Of a DNA stretch of 64,000 nt, positions 25,912 through 34,863 are shown in pieces; the stretch's first letter is position 1, and every line of letters starts with the position of its first letter. The notes beneath the pieces were generated by a model. That model was not told where the DNA came from. It saw nothing but the letters and a program-made list of their open reading frames with translations, and did not search any database. The position numbers and the translations under genes are program-made. Source of the stretch: RYN-230 sp963723595 (GTDB taxonomy: Bacteria > Actinomycetota > Actinomycetes > Streptosporangiales > Streptosporangiaceae); contig CAVRRQ010000010.1 in NCBI GenBank assembly GCA_963723595.1, positions 248,001-312,000 of the forward strand, read 5' to 3'.

Positions 25912-26946
25912 GTGACAGAGATGAGCACGGGGCCTGCCATTCTGGTGGAGGGCCTGACCAAGTCGTTCGGGGATGTCCACGCGCTGCGCGGCATCGACCT
26001 GTCCGTACCGCACGGCACGGTGCTGGGGGTGCTCGGGCCGAACGGCGCGGGCAAGACCACCGCGGTCCGCATCCTGACCACCCTGCTCCAGCCGGACGGT
26101 GGGCGGGCCCTGGTCGAGGGGCGTGACGTGGTGCGGGACGCCGCCGCAGTGCGGCGGTCGATCGGCCTTTCCGGGCAGTCCGCGGCCATCCAGGAGGAAC
26201 TCACCGGACGGGAGAACCTCGAGCTCATCGGGCGGCTGTATCACCTGAGCTGGCCGCAGGCCCGCAGCCGGGCGGCCGAGCTGCTGGATCAGTTCGAGCT
26301 GACCGATGCGGCCGACCGGGGGGCCAAGACCTACTCCGGGGGCATGCAGCGCCGCCTGGATCTCGCGGCCAGCCTGGTCGGCCGGCCGCAGGTGCTGTTC
26401 CTCGACGAGCCGACCACGGGCCTGGATCCGCGGTCCCGGCTGGGCATGTGGGACATCATCCGCTCGCTGGTGGCCGACGGCACCACGCTGCTGCTCACCA
26501 CCCAGTACCTGGATGAGGCCGATGAACTGGCGGACGAGATCGTGGTCATCGACCACGGCCAGGTCATCGCGGCGGGCACGTCCGAGGACCTGAAGGGCCG
26601 GGTCGGCGGGGACGTTCTCGAGTTCACCGTGCCTGAGCGGGACAGGATCGCCGACGCGGTCAGTGCCATCGCCAAGATCGGCGAGGGGGAACCGCACGTG
26701 GACGAGGAGACAGGAGTGATCAACGTAGGGGTCGGGGGGCGCGGTTCCGACGCGCTCATCGACGTGGTACGCGCGCTGGACGGCGCGGGCGTCGCCACCC
26801 AGGGCCTGGCACTGCGGCGGCCCTCCCTCGACGACGTATTCCTGGCCCTGACCGGGCACGCCGCGGAGGAGGAAGATCAGCCGGCGAAAGGCAGGCGCGG
26901 CCGCCGCCGTTCCGCCAAGAAGGACACCGCAGGAGCCACGTCATGA
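25912..26946 (+). CDS. ABC transporter ATP-binding protein, DrrA type
   Basis: 344 residues, GTG start at 25912 behind AGGAGGAAG. Walker A is GPNGAGKTTAV; the Q-loop region IGLSGQSAAIQEELT is the DrrA-type variant. The signature is YSGGMQRRLDLAASL, Walker B VLFLDEPTTGLDP, and the H-loop follows in LLLTTQYLDEADELAD. The last ~90 residues are the DUF4162-like regulatory tail (ALRRPSLDDVFLALTGHAAE). It energises the permease encoded next, which overlaps by 4 bases (ATGA). Such pairs export drugs or lipids; daunorubicin-type is a family name, not a claim about the substrate. Confidence 0.94.
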   Translation: MTEMSTGPAILVEGLTKSFGDVHALRGIDLSVPHGTVLGVLGPNGAGKTTAVRILTTLLQPDGGRALVEGRDVVRDAAAVRRSIGLSGQSAAIQEELTGRENLELIGRLYHLSWPQARSRAAELLDQFELTDAADRGAKTYSGGMQRRLDLAASLVGRPQVLFLDEPTTGLDPRSRLGMWDIIRSLVADGTTLLLTTQYLDEADELADEIVVIDHGQVIAAGTSEDLKGRVGGDVLEFTVPERDRIADAVSAIAKIGEGEPHVDEETGVINVGVGGRGSDALIDVVRALDGAGVATQGLALRRPSLDDVFLALTGHAAEEEDQPAKGRRGRRRSAKKDTAGATS

Positions 26947-27770
26947 CCACCATCACCGTCCCCGCCGCTGTGCCTCCGGTCGGGGACCCGAACCTGTTCA
27001 CCCGCGCCCGCTGGGCGGTCAGCGACACACTCACCATTACCCGGCGGAACCTGCTGGTGTGGATGCGTGTGCCCGCCTACATCATGTTCACGGTGATCCA
27101 GCCGGTCATGTTCGTGCTGCTGTTCCGCTACGTGTTCGGCGGGGCGATCCCGGTGCCGGGCGTCCCGGGGGGCTACGTCAACTTCCTGATGCCGGGGATC
27201 ATCGGCCAGTCGGCGGCGTTCGCGACGTTCGGCACCGCCATCGCGCTGGCGCAGGAACTGAAGAAGGGCGTGATCGACCGGCTGAAGTCGATGCCTATGG
27301 CGCGCTCGGCGGTGCTGGCCGGCCGCCTGGTCGCGGATACCGGGCGGATGTTCATCACGATCCTGATCCTCGTCGGCGTGGGATACGCCGTGGGGTTCCG
27401 GTTCCAGAACGGCTTCGGCCTGGCCGTGGCCATGGTCGTGCTGGCCACCATCTTCGGGCTGGCCATCTGCTGCATCGCGGCGTACACCGGGCTGGCCATC
27501 GGTGACGAGGAGTCGGTGCAGGCCTTCGGGCTGGTGTGGCTGTTCCCGCTCACGTTCGTCAGCTCGGCGTTCGTGCCGATCTCGACCATGCCTGGCTGGC
27601 TGCAGGCCTTCGCCAAGCACCAGCCGGTCACCATCGTCATCGACACCATGCGCTCGATGGCCCTCGGCGGGCCGATCGCGACGAACCTATGGTTGAGTAT
27701 CGCGTGGCTGAGCGGGATCTTCATCGTGTTCGTGCCGCTCGCGATCCGCGCCTACCGCCGGGCCGCCTGA
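26943..27770 (+). CDS. ABC-2 type permease, DrrB type
   Basis: 275 residues with six TM segments: ~44-63, ~77-100 (the PGxxYxxFLMPGI element, GGYVNFLMPGIIGQSA), ~125-150, ~155-180, ~188-205 and ~240-262. The cytoplasmic loop RLKSMPMARSAVLAGR is the conserved ABC-2 signature. The start overlaps the ATPase stop (ATGA), so the two form one exporter unit. A 20-bp hairpin follows 42 bases after the stop. Confidence 0.93.
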   Translation: MTTITVPAAVPPVGDPNLFTRARWAVSDTLTITRRNLLVWMRVPAYIMFTVIQPVMFVLLFRYVFGGAIPVPGVPGGYVNFLMPGIIGQSAAFATFGTAIALAQELKKGVIDRLKSMPMARSAVLAGRLVADTGRMFITILILVGVGYAVGFRFQNGFGLAVAMVVLATIFGLAICCIAAYTGLAIGDEESVQAFGLVWLFPLTFVSSAFVPISTMPGWLQAFAKHQPVTIVIDTMRSMALGGPIATNLWLSIAWLSGIFIVFVPLAIRAYRRAA

Positions 27771-27812
27771 GGCTCGCTGCTGATCCTCCGGTCGGCTACG
27801 GCCGGGCCGCAG

Positions 27813-27855
27813 ATGGCGGGTACTCCTTTGGCTGAGCCAAAGGAGTACCCGCCAT
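27813..27855. terminator. 20-bp perfect-stem hairpin after the DrrAB-type operon
   Basis: Left arm 27813-27832 (ATGGCGGGTACTCCTTTGGC), loop TGA, right arm 27836-27855: 20 matched pairs without a mismatch. It lies between two plus-strand units and insulates the GH16 gene. No U-run follows, so a factor-independent stop is not certain, but this is the most stable short hairpin I saw. Confidence 0.65.
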
Positions 27856-27903
27856 TGGTATTGACGGCCCGGAACGGCGGGGCTATGGTCACGTCAAACA
27901 AAT

Positions 27904-27916
27904 AGGAAACTTTCCT
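27904..27916. promoter_or_regulatory. palindromic operator upstream of the GH16 gene
   Basis: AGGAAACTTTCCT, a 13-bp palindrome in an AT-rich region 32 bases before the GH16 start. Palindromes of the form GGAAANTTTCC occur, as I recall, before secreted polysaccharide-hydrolase genes of streptomycetes; I infer sugar-responsive repression. Confidence 0.5.
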
Positions 27917-27947
27917 TATAGTGTGTGACCGATGGAGGTTGCGGCCG

Positions 27948-29429
27948 ATGATGGGCTTACTGCGACACACGCGACGTGCTGGCCAGGCCACCGTGAACGC
28001 CCCCCGGCGTAGTCGCCCGGGCCGCCGCCTGGGGATCCTCGCGGCCGCGGCGGCTCCCATCATCGCGCTGCTCCCGGCCGTCCTCCTGTCCACCGCGGGA
28101 CCGGCCGCCGCCGCCCCTTCCACCGGGACGCGGTTAGCCGCAGCAGCCGCACCCGCGGCGGCGGCCGCACCGGTGTCGGCGGCCCGCGCCGCGCAGGACA
28201 CGGCCGTGGCCGCGCCGGCCGCCGTCCCCGGCCCGCCCTCAGGCTGGTCTACGATTTTCAGCGACGACTTCAACGGCAGTGCGGGCAGCGGCCCGTCGTC
28301 TGCCTGGCAGTACGACACCGGCCCCGGCTCCAGCTTCGGCACCGGCGAGATCGAGACCATGACGAACTCGTCCAGCAACGTGCACCTGGACGGCAACGGC
28401 AACCTCGATATCACCGCGCTGAACCAGGGCGGTTCGTGGACCTCCGGCCGTATCCAGACGACCAGCGCCAACGTGGGCGCCCCGGCCGGGGGCGAGCTCG
28501 AGGTGACCGCCTCCATCCAGCAGCCCACCGGCGGCCTCGGCTACTGGCCGGCCTTCTGGATGCTCGGGCCCGGTCAATGGCCCGAAAATGGCGAGATCGA
28601 CATCATGGAGGACGTCAACGCCCTCTCCGAACTGTCCGGCACCGTGCATTGCGGGACCGATCCCGGCGGCCCCTGCAACGAGCCGAACGGCATCGGCAGC
28701 GGGCTGCAGTCCTGCTCCGGCTGCCAGGCCGGGTACAACACCTATTCGATGATTCTCAACCGCACGAACACCTCGGACGAGTCGGTCACGTTCTACCTGA
28801 ACGGGAACCAGTACTTCAGCGTCAGCGAGAGCCAGGTCGGCACCTCGACCTGGCAGGCGGCCTTCGACCACAACCTGTCGATCATCTTTGACCTGGCCAT
28901 GGGCGGCGGTTACCCGAACGGGGTCTGTGGCTGCACCACCCCGACCAGCGGCACGGCCTCCGGCGGCACGATGAGCGTGGCGTACGTCGCGGCCTACCAG
29001 ACCGGCAGCGGCTCCACGGGAACGGGCGGCGGGGGCGGCAGCAGCGCCACCGGGCCCATCGTGGGCTACGGCGGCCTGTGCATCGATGACCGGTCCGCGA
29101 GCACGGCGAACTTCAACCCGGTGCAGGTCTACACCTGCAACGGCACCGCGGCCCAGCAGTGGACCGTGGTCCAGGCGGGCAGCACGCTGCACGTGCTGGG
29201 CAAGTGCATGGATATCAACGGCGGCGGGACGGCCGACGGGACCGCGGTGGACCTGTACGACTGCAACAGCACAGCCGCGCAGGTCTTCATCCCGCAGTCG
29301 AATGGGTCTCTCTATAACCCGCAGTCCGGCAAGTGCCTGGACGATACGGGCTGGTCAACCACTCCGGGGACCCAGCTCCAGATCTGGGACTGCACCGGCA
29401 ACGCCAACCAGCAGTGGAGCCTGCCCTGA
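27948..29429 (+). CDS. secreted GH16 endoglucanase with ricin-type lectin domain (CBM13)
   Basis: 493 residues from ATG 27948, with GATGGAGG at 27931-27938; a second ATG follows at once. A twin-Arg/basic n-region (RRSRPGRR), a hydrophobic h-region (LGILAAAAAPIIALLPAVLL) and an Ala-rich cleavage site make a signal peptide of ~55 residues. The GH16 domain spans ~100-350. Its catalytic motif is GEIDIMEDV, with nucleophile and acid/base Glu at about 216 and 221. A Gly/Ser linker leads to a ricin-B-like lectin domain (~365-493) with QxW repeats (AAQQWTV, NQQWSLP). It should cleave beta-1,3-type glucans outside the cell. Confidence 0.93.
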   Translation: MMGLLRHTRRAGQATVNAPRRSRPGRRLGILAAAAAPIIALLPAVLLSTAGPAAAAPSTGTRLAAAAAPAAAAAPVSAARAAQDTAVAAPAAVPGPPSGWSTIFSDDFNGSAGSGPSSAWQYDTGPGSSFGTGEIETMTNSSSNVHLDGNGNLDITALNQGGSWTSGRIQTTSANVGAPAGGELEVTASIQQPTGGLGYWPAFWMLGPGQWPENGEIDIMEDVNALSELSGTVHCGTDPGGPCNEPNGIGSGLQSCSGCQAGYNTYSMILNRTNTSDESVTFYLNGNQYFSVSESQVGTSTWQAAFDHNLSIIFDLAMGGGYPNGVCGCTTPTSGTASGGTMSVAYVAAYQTGSGSTGTGGGGGSSATGPIVGYGGLCIDDRSASTANFNPVQVYTCNGTAAQQWTVVQAGSTLHVLGKCMDINGGGTADGTAVDLYDCNSTAAQVFIPQSNGSLYNPQSGKCLDDTGWSTTPGTQLQIWDCTGNANQQWSLP

Positions 29430-29436
29430 CGTGAGG

Positions 29437-29463
29437 CCCGCGGGGCCGGGGCGGCCCCGCGGG
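29437..29463. terminator. hairpin terminator between convergent genes
   Basis: CCCGCGGGGCC (29437-29447), 5-base loop, GGCCCCGCGGG (29453-29463): 11 perfect GC-rich pairs, 7 bases after the GH16 stop and 23 before the stop of the convergent small gene. Confidence 0.7.
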
Positions 29464-29486
29464 AAGTCAGGCCGGGTTAACTGTGC

Positions 29487-29708
29487 TCAGGCGGACTGGC
29501 GAGTGGCCAGGATCCGGCGGATGTCCGCCGTCTCGTCCTCGCTGTGCCGGTCGAGGATCGCGCCCAGGTCGTTCAGGTCGGCCTGGCTGGTGTAGCCGGA
29601 CAGGTCATGCTCGAGGGCCTTGCGGGCGGCACGGGCCGCGCGGGCGTCCCGGAGCTCGTCGCGGACCGTCGTCCAGAGCTGGGTGACTGGTGAGGTTGTG
29701 CTGTCCAT
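29487..29708 (-). CDS. small hypothetical helical protein
   Basis: 73 residues from ATG 29708, behind GAAGGA. The longer upstream frame is not preferred because this ribosome-binding site is clear. The protein is charged and probably helical (LWTTVRDELRDARAARAARK, then LGAILDRHSEDETADIRRIL). No signal peptide and no membrane segment. I do not recognise a family. Its codon use and position between a terminator and a promoter gap suggest a real gene. Confidence 0.65.
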   Translation of the reverse strand: MDSTTSPVTQLWTTVRDELRDARAARAARKALEHDLSGYTSQADLNDLGAILDRHSEDETADIRRILATRQSA

Positions 29709-29979
29709 GAGTTCCTTCCTCAGGGCCGGGGGCCCTCTGTTAGAGCCTCGGTATCCAGTGTCACCGACCAGCATTCATGCGTCCAATGAGAGTAACTCAA
29801 CAGACCTATGAGTAATCATCATGTATGCCCTTCAGCTGCCCGGACGGCCCAGGTCGCCCCGTCGCAGGCCAGGAAATCAGCTGTGCGGCGCGCTAGCGTG
29901 GGCCCAGCGGCGAAGGTGGCCGGCGTATCGGGCGCCGGCTGCTGGCTGGCGGGCCGGCCGGGCCGCGGCAGGGGGCGTC

Positions 29980-30648
29980 ATGGACAAGGACCTGGTTGAC
30001 CGCGTCATCGACACCGCGCGGCGGGTGGTGGCCAGCGGGGCGATCTCCGCCAACGGGCACGGGAACGTCAGCCTCCGCGTCCCCGGGGCCGACGAGATGT
30101 ACTTCACCGCCGGCCCCTCGCTGCGCGACCATCAGCCTGGCCCGGTGGTGCGGGTCGGGCTGGACGGAACGCTGCGGGAAGGGGAACTGCCCCCCATCCA
30201 GGGCGCGGTGGTGGCCATGCACACGGCCATGTACGCCGATCAGCCGGAAGTCGGCTGCGTGCTGCACACCCACTCGCCGTACGCAACGGCCTACGCCGTG
30301 GCCAGGCGGCCGATCGGCTGCTGGGTGGAGGCCCTGGCGATGTTCGGCCTGGCGGCCGGGGTCCCCGTCGCCGGATACGGCCCCCGCGGGTCGGACCAGG
30401 CGGTCGCGGGCATCCGGGCGGCGGTCATCCCCGGGGTGCCCGCCGTGCTCCTGGCGAATCACGGGGTGCTGGTCTTCCACCGCTCCCCGGACCTGGCCAT
30501 CATGGTGGGCGGGGTGGTGGAGGAGGCCGCCCAGGCCGGCCTCAATGCGGCCGCGCTGGGCGGCCCGGTCGAGATCGCGGAGGACCTGCGCGCGGCGGCG
30601 CTGCAGCGGAGCATGATCTTCACCGACCGCGGCACGGTCCGCGCTTAG
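29980..30648 (+). CDS. class II aldolase/adducin family protein
   Basis: 222 residues from ATG 29980. The family pattern is visible: VASGAISANGHGNVSLRVPG near the start, VVAMHTAMYADQPEVGCVLH before the zinc-ligand pair HTHSP, and the third His in LLANHGVLVF. Such enzymes cleave phosphorylated sugars, e.g. fuculose-1-phosphate, with zinc. The exact substrate is not set; the SGNxS phosphate loop is replaced by HGNVS. The stop overlaps the convergent mannosyltransferase stop by 4 bases. Confidence 0.88.
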   Translation: MDKDLVDRVIDTARRVVASGAISANGHGNVSLRVPGADEMYFTAGPSLRDHQPGPVVRVGLDGTLREGELPPIQGAVVAMHTAMYADQPEVGCVLHTHSPYATAYAVARRPIGCWVEALAMFGLAAGVPVAGYGPRGSDQAVAGIRAAVIPGVPAVLLANHGVLVFHRSPDLAIMVGGVVEEAAQAGLNAAALGGPVEIAEDLRAAALQRSMIFTDRGTVRA

Positions 30649-32327
30649 GCGGATCCCGATTCGGCCGCCGGTACCAGCTGCCCGGCCTCCTCCGGTGCGC
30701 TGCGTCCCGGGCCGGGGGAATCCCTCAGCTTCCACTTCCCGGTCAGGCACAGCCCCACGAGGAGGATCGCCGCGGCCAGTATGACCAGGGGCGCCATGAC
30801 CCGGACCGCGAAGTGGTCGGTGACGACCAGCAGGTGGCTGTGCTGGAGGTACGGGTTGCCCGGCATGTTGGAGATCGTTCCGGCGGTAAGCCGGGCCAGC
30901 ACCAGCCAGTCCAGCCGCGAGGCGGGGTAGAGGACGAGCACGCAGATGATCATCGAGTCGTACCAGGGCAGCTGGTAGGGCCACAGGAACAGCCACGCGG
31001 CGCACAGGGCCACGGCGGGCCGGATGGCGGGGCGTGCGGCCGCGCCCGGCGGAAGCTTCCGCAGGGCCAGGATGGCCACGGCGACGACCAGGACGGTGGC
31101 GATCATCCCGAGGTCGTGATGCCAGCCGTGCGGGAGGAACACCCGGTAGAAGTTGTCGGCGCTGCTCTGGTTACGGCGGCTCAGCAGGGCCCGGACCGCG
31201 GGCATCCCGAAGTAGGCGTAGCTGGGCACGAGGACCGCCAGGGCCGCCGTGCCGGCCACGGCCAGGGCCAGGAGGGACCGGCGCAGGGCCCAGGCCGCGG
31301 CCAGCCCGAACAGCGCGTAGTTGATCTTGATGTCGGCGGCCATGCCGAGCAGGGCGCCGGCGGCCGCGACCCGCCACAGGGCAGGCCGGGCGTCCGCGCC
31401 CTGCTCGCCGAGGACCAGCAGGCCGAGCAGGCCCGCCATGACCGCCAGCACGTCCAGGTGCCCGGCCGCGATCAGGTCCCACAGCAGCAGCGGGTTGACC
31501 GTCCAGAGCAGGTGGGCGCGCAGCCGCCGGGCCGGATTGTGCCGCAGCAGCCGGTCCAGGACCAGGGCGACGGCCGCGAACGCGGCCGAGTCCCACAGCT
31601 TGAGCCAGAACGTGACCCGGGCGGCGGAGGCGCCGCCGAGCTTGGCCGCCACGAACTGCTCCATGGTGGCCAGCGGCCCGTAGACGCTGACGTAGTGATC
31701 CCAGACGTGGGGCACGGAGCGGGCGAACGCGTTGTGCATGTGGCGCAGGAACACCGGCGTGGACACGTACGGGCTGTGGCCGAGGGACAGGAGCCGCCCG
31801 TAGGTCGCGTAGTCCAGGGCGTCGGTGGAGCCGGTCGGCGGCAGCACGGTCAGCACCGCCACGGTGATCAGCCCCGCGATGAGCAGGATCCGCGCGCTCA
31901 TCCGGGCCCCGTGGTGGATGGCGATCAGGCCGGCCACCACCCCGCCGGTGCCAAGCAGCGCGGCCAGCCACAGCGCGTACGTGACCAGGTCCGCAGAAAC
32001 ATGCCGGACCGGAATCTCCCACGGCGGCCCCACGGCCGGCATCACCATGTGCGGCAGCATCCAGGCGCCGCGCACCAGCGATGCGGCGACCATGATCAGG
32101 ATGGCGAGGCCGATCCCCGCCCCGGCGGCCACGGTGAGCCCCCGGGCCGCTGCCCCCGGTCCGGGGGGGCCCGGGTCCGGGCGGGCGGGGTCCCGGCGGA
32201 TCAGGTCATGGGCCGGATCGGGGGCCAGGGCCGCTAGGCCGGGAGCCTGCCGGGATCCGGGGGCCGGCAGGCCCACCTGCGGCTCCAGGGCAGGAAGGTC
32301 CCCAGTGGCGCTGATATCGCTGCTCAT
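30645..32327 (-). CDS. GT-C membrane mannosyltransferase, MptA/MptB-like
   Basis: 560 residues from ATG 32327; open frame upstream is ignored because the GGGGA site fits this start. A Pro-rich cytoplasmic N-terminus (~85 residues) precedes about 12-13 TM segments. The first periplasmic loops hold STDALDYATYGRLLSLGHSP, the catalytic-type acidic region of polyprenol-phosphomannose-dependent alpha-1,6-mannosyltransferases. LLWTVNPLLLWDLIAAGHLD and MAADIKINYALFG are the other conserved blocks. In relatives it elongates the mannan of lipomannan. Convergent with the aldolase gene. Family clear, donor and product inferred. Confidence 0.85.
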   Translation of the reverse strand: MSSDISATGDLPALEPQVGLPAPGSRQAPGLAALAPDPAHDLIRRDPARPDPGPPGPGAAARGLTVAAGAGIGLAILIMVAASLVRGAWMLPHMVMPAVGPPWEIPVRHVSADLVTYALWLAALLGTGGVVAGLIAIHHGARMSARILLIAGLITVAVLTVLPPTGSTDALDYATYGRLLSLGHSPYVSTPVFLRHMHNAFARSVPHVWDHYVSVYGPLATMEQFVAAKLGGASAARVTFWLKLWDSAAFAAVALVLDRLLRHNPARRLRAHLLWTVNPLLLWDLIAAGHLDVLAVMAGLLGLLVLGEQGADARPALWRVAAAGALLGMAADIKINYALFGLAAAWALRRSLLALAVAGTAALAVLVPSYAYFGMPAVRALLSRRNQSSADNFYRVFLPHGWHHDLGMIATVLVVAVAILALRKLPPGAAARPAIRPAVALCAAWLFLWPYQLPWYDSMIICVLVLYPASRLDWLVLARLTAGTISNMPGNPYLQHSHLLVVTDHFAVRVMAPLVILAAAILLVGLCLTGKWKLRDSPGPGRSAPEEAGQLVPAAESGSA

Positions 32328-32507
32328 TGTCCCCTGGCGTCCGGTGCGCGTCTGATCGTGGAGTGCCAGGCGCACGTGACGACCGGCAGACGCCGACGAT
32401 AGCCGGAACACCGGCATGAATGGGACAGAAACTAAGAATCCGTTAGCAAGCTATTAATTGTTCTGTATCCGCAATGCATTGGTGCAGCGCGGGCTAAGCA
32501 GCCCTCA

Positions 32508-33278
32508 TTACCGAAAATCGCCATCCTCATTACCTTGGGGGAGTGAGGGGAGGGGGCGATGATGCTCGCGGGGTTGCCACTGCGGCCGCAGGTTCCCGGT
32601 GATCACGAACGAATCTCGGGCCGCGGGACTAGCGCCGAACCGCGCCGGTGACCAGGCCAGGTAGGCGGCGGCCGCCGCGGTCTGCGCGCACACCGTTCCC
32701 CAGGCCGAGCCCGCGATGCCCCAGTGCAGGCCGAGCACCAGGAAGGCGTTCAGGGCCACGTTGACCACGTTGGCCGCCACCGCGACGGTCAGCGGCGTCC
32801 GGGTGTCCTGCAGCCCGCGCAGCACGCCGGTCCCGGCCAGCACCATGAGCATGGACGGCGCGCCGAGGAGGCTGATGCGCAGGTACGTGGCGGCCTCACG
32901 GGTCACGGCGGGGGAGCCGCCGAACGCGTGCACGATCTGCGGCGCCAGCGGCCACCCGTGCCCCGCGCCGAGCTGCCGCGCGACGGCGGCCGTGGTCCCG
33001 TAGGCCAGGAAGATCGAGATGCCCACCAGGGTGGTGAGGGCCTGGCTGGCCACGCCCAGCCCGCCGAGCGGCGCGGTGCCGAGCCGCCCCACGATCACCG
33101 AGTCCGCGAACAGGAACAGCGGCTCCGCGACCAGCGCCCCGAACGCCGGGCCGGCCAGCCGCAGTATTTCCGCGTCGTGCGGGTTCCGGCCCGCAGGCCG
33201 GAACCCGCGCCGGCGGAGCTGGCCGGGCACCGGGCTGGGTGCGGGGGAAGGAGGCGCCGGGGAGGGCATGGCCCGCAT
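32508..33278 (-). pseudogene. MATE-family (DinF-like) transporter remnant
   Basis: The open frame (256 residues) starts like a DinF-type MATE exporter (EILRLAGPAFGALVAEPLFL, FADSVIVGRLGTAPLGGLGV). Residues after ARQLGAGHGWPLAP jump to GSPAVTREAATYLRISLLG, so about 30 residues holding one TM are missing. Homology stops after IAGSAWGTVCAQT at about 210; the tail is unrelated. Complete family members have ~440 residues and 12 TM, so half the protein is absent. No pieces of the C-terminal half are seen in the 180 bp before the mannosyltransferase start. Either a decayed gene or an assembly loss. Confidence 0.75.
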
Positions 33279-33301
33279 GCTAATTGCGACAAATATCTAC
33301 T

Positions 33302-33316
33302 TGCAAACTTTTTGCA
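33302..33316. promoter_or_regulatory. inverted repeat upstream of the MATE remnant
   Basis: TGCAAA (33302-33307), CTT, TTTGCA (33311-33316): 6-bp perfect arms, 24 bases before the start codon on the minus strand. A TAGATA -10-like element lies between. It resembles a TetR/MarR operator, yet no such regulator is adjacent. Confidence 0.5.
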
Positions 33317-33762
33317 GCTAGTCGCCGGGGCGGGGTGACCGGCCCGCCGGCGTGAAAACCTAGTGCCCGGCAGGCGGGGATTGACGGTGGCCGCCAGGCC
33401 GGCCCGGCGGGATCGGCAGGTGGCCGGGCGGCCGGGCCGGGCCGGTGCCGGGCCGGTGCCGGGCCCGTGGGCCGGCGGGCTGGCCAGCCCCGGCTCCGGC
33501 AGGCGGGGCCGGGCGGTGGGCAGCCGGCCCGGGAAGGACCTGGCGGGAAAGCGCCGGAACAATGGCTCGATCTATTTCCGGAGCCCCGGTGAACCGGACA
33601 GAAAGGACGCCAGCCTCTTTGCCGTGACCCGGACCGCCTGCCAAGGCCTCCGGCGGCAATACGCCCGTGACCCAGGCGGCATTGAGGTTTGCCGGTGCCT
33701 ATTCTGGCCACTGATTGCGCACTGGCGGCGGCCCGGCGTTGCGCCTCCTGCCCGGCCGCCGC
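33317..33762. other. 446-bp gap without a supported gene
   Basis: Mostly GC-rich low complexity, including repeated GGGCCGGTGCC units around 33435-33480. Open frames here have no family resemblance and look like noise. It lies between the start of the MATE remnant and the stop of the sigma-associated gene. Confidence 0.4.
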
Positions 33763-34863
33763 CTACAGCCCCCTGATGGTGGCCGAGCCGGTCTGCAGCC
33801 CCGCGGCGTCGTAGGCCTGCCAGCGGACTGGGTGCTGGCCCCGGCCCAGCGCGAACGCGAAGAACTTCTGGCTGCCAGCCCGGACCGCCGGCGCCCGGAT
33901 GACCCCGCCGTGGGCGAGGGTGATCACCAGCCGTTCCACGTCCGCTGACGCAGACCCGTATACCACCTCCGGAGAGCCGCTGACCGAGCCCAGCAGGAAG
34001 GTGCCCTGCGCCGGGGAGAGCGGGGTGCAGCCGCTGCCCGTGGGCCCGCGGCCGCTGACCTTCAGGCAGTCGCCCCACGGTCCCACGTACGCCGTGACAG
34101 ACCAGACGTGGCCGCCCGCCGCTCCGGAGCCGATCAGATGGGTGGCGCGGCGCTGGCCTGCCTGCCCTGGCGGCTGCCACAGGCCCACGATCGCGGGCCC
34201 GTCCGGGTCATCGAAGGGGACTGCCGAGGCCAGTTCCCCGCGCGCCGAATACGCGGTGATCCTGCTGATCGTGGCGGGCCGCGGAACGGCATAGGCCACG
34301 AAGCGCGTGCCATAGACGGAGACTGGGCGCAAGGTGAGCACCGTACCGTCGGCCAGCCGGACCGTGAGGTAGCTGACCGCCGCGCTCACCGGCCCGTACG
34401 CGGCCTGGCTGGCGCCGTTGGAGACACTGGCAAACGCGACGGGATGGGATCGGTCAGGCGCGGTGACCGGCGAGCAGTCCTGCAGGGAGAGCGCGGTGAA
34501 GCACTGGCTGCCTCGCTTGGCACCCGCCGTGCCCGGCCTGTCCGCGCTGACCCGCCAGCGTTTGCCGTCCACGGTGCCGGAAGCGATCAGCCCGGCCGGC
34601 GCGTGCGGCCCCGCCGGATGCACCGTCGCGTCGTGGAGCGCGGTGCGGTTCAGGGTCGGCTGGGTGGCCACCTGCTGCAGAAGGAGCGGGACGGCCAGGC
34701 CGGCCACCACCACGGCCGCGCCCGTCACCACTGCGATGCGCCGCCGGGCCCGGATCGCCCTGCCCTTCCGCATCGCCTGGTCCACCGGTGCCGGGCGCGG
34801 CCCGATCGCCTCGAACGCCTGGTCGAGCCGGTCCGTCAGCTCTCGCTCGTCGCTGATGCTCAC
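33763..34863 (-). CDS. membrane-anchored protein paired with a SigE-type sigma factor
   Basis: 366 residues from GTG 34863, which overlaps the sigma-factor stop (GTGA), so translation is coupled. Residues ~1-40 are cytoplasmic and charged; one TM follows at ~43-63 (RRIAVVTGAAVVVAGLAVPL). A ~300-residue extracytoplasmic domain, rich in beta strands, comes next. No enzyme family is recognised. Its position and one-TM form suggest an anti-sigma-type or sensor partner, though the classical zinc-binding HxxxCxxC motif is absent. Confidence 0.72.
   Translation of the reverse strand: MSISDERELTDRLDQAFEAIGPRPAPVDQAMRKGRAIRARRRIAVVTGAAVVVAGLAVPLLLQQVATQPTLNRTALHDATVHPAGPHAPAGLIASGTVDGKRWRVSADRPGTAGAKRGSQCFTALSLQDCSPVTAPDRSHPVAFASVSNGASQAAYGPVSAAVSYLTVRLADGTVLTLRPVSVYGTRFVAYAVPRPATISRITAYSARGELASAVPFDDPDGPAIVGLWQPPGQAGQRRATHLIGSGAAGGHVWSVTAYVGPWGDCLKVSGRGPTGSGCTPLSPAQGTFLLGSVSGSPEVVYGSASADVERLVITLAHGGVIRAPAVRAGSQKFFAFALGRGQHPVRWQAYDAAGLQTGSATIRGL

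Noticed and set aside
25912..27770. The ABC-2 exporter as the galactofuran flippase, by analogy with the Wzt-Wzm pair beside glfT1 in mycobacteria.
   Set aside because: The ATPase has DrrA-type features (variant Q-loop region and DUF4162-like tail), and a 406-bp gap and a minus-strand gene separate it from the galactofuran operon. Function in this pathway is not supported.
33280..33776. Plus-strand frames as a small gene in the 33.3-33.7 kb gap.
   Set aside because: Composition is GC-biased noise; frames lack start signals and family resemblance.
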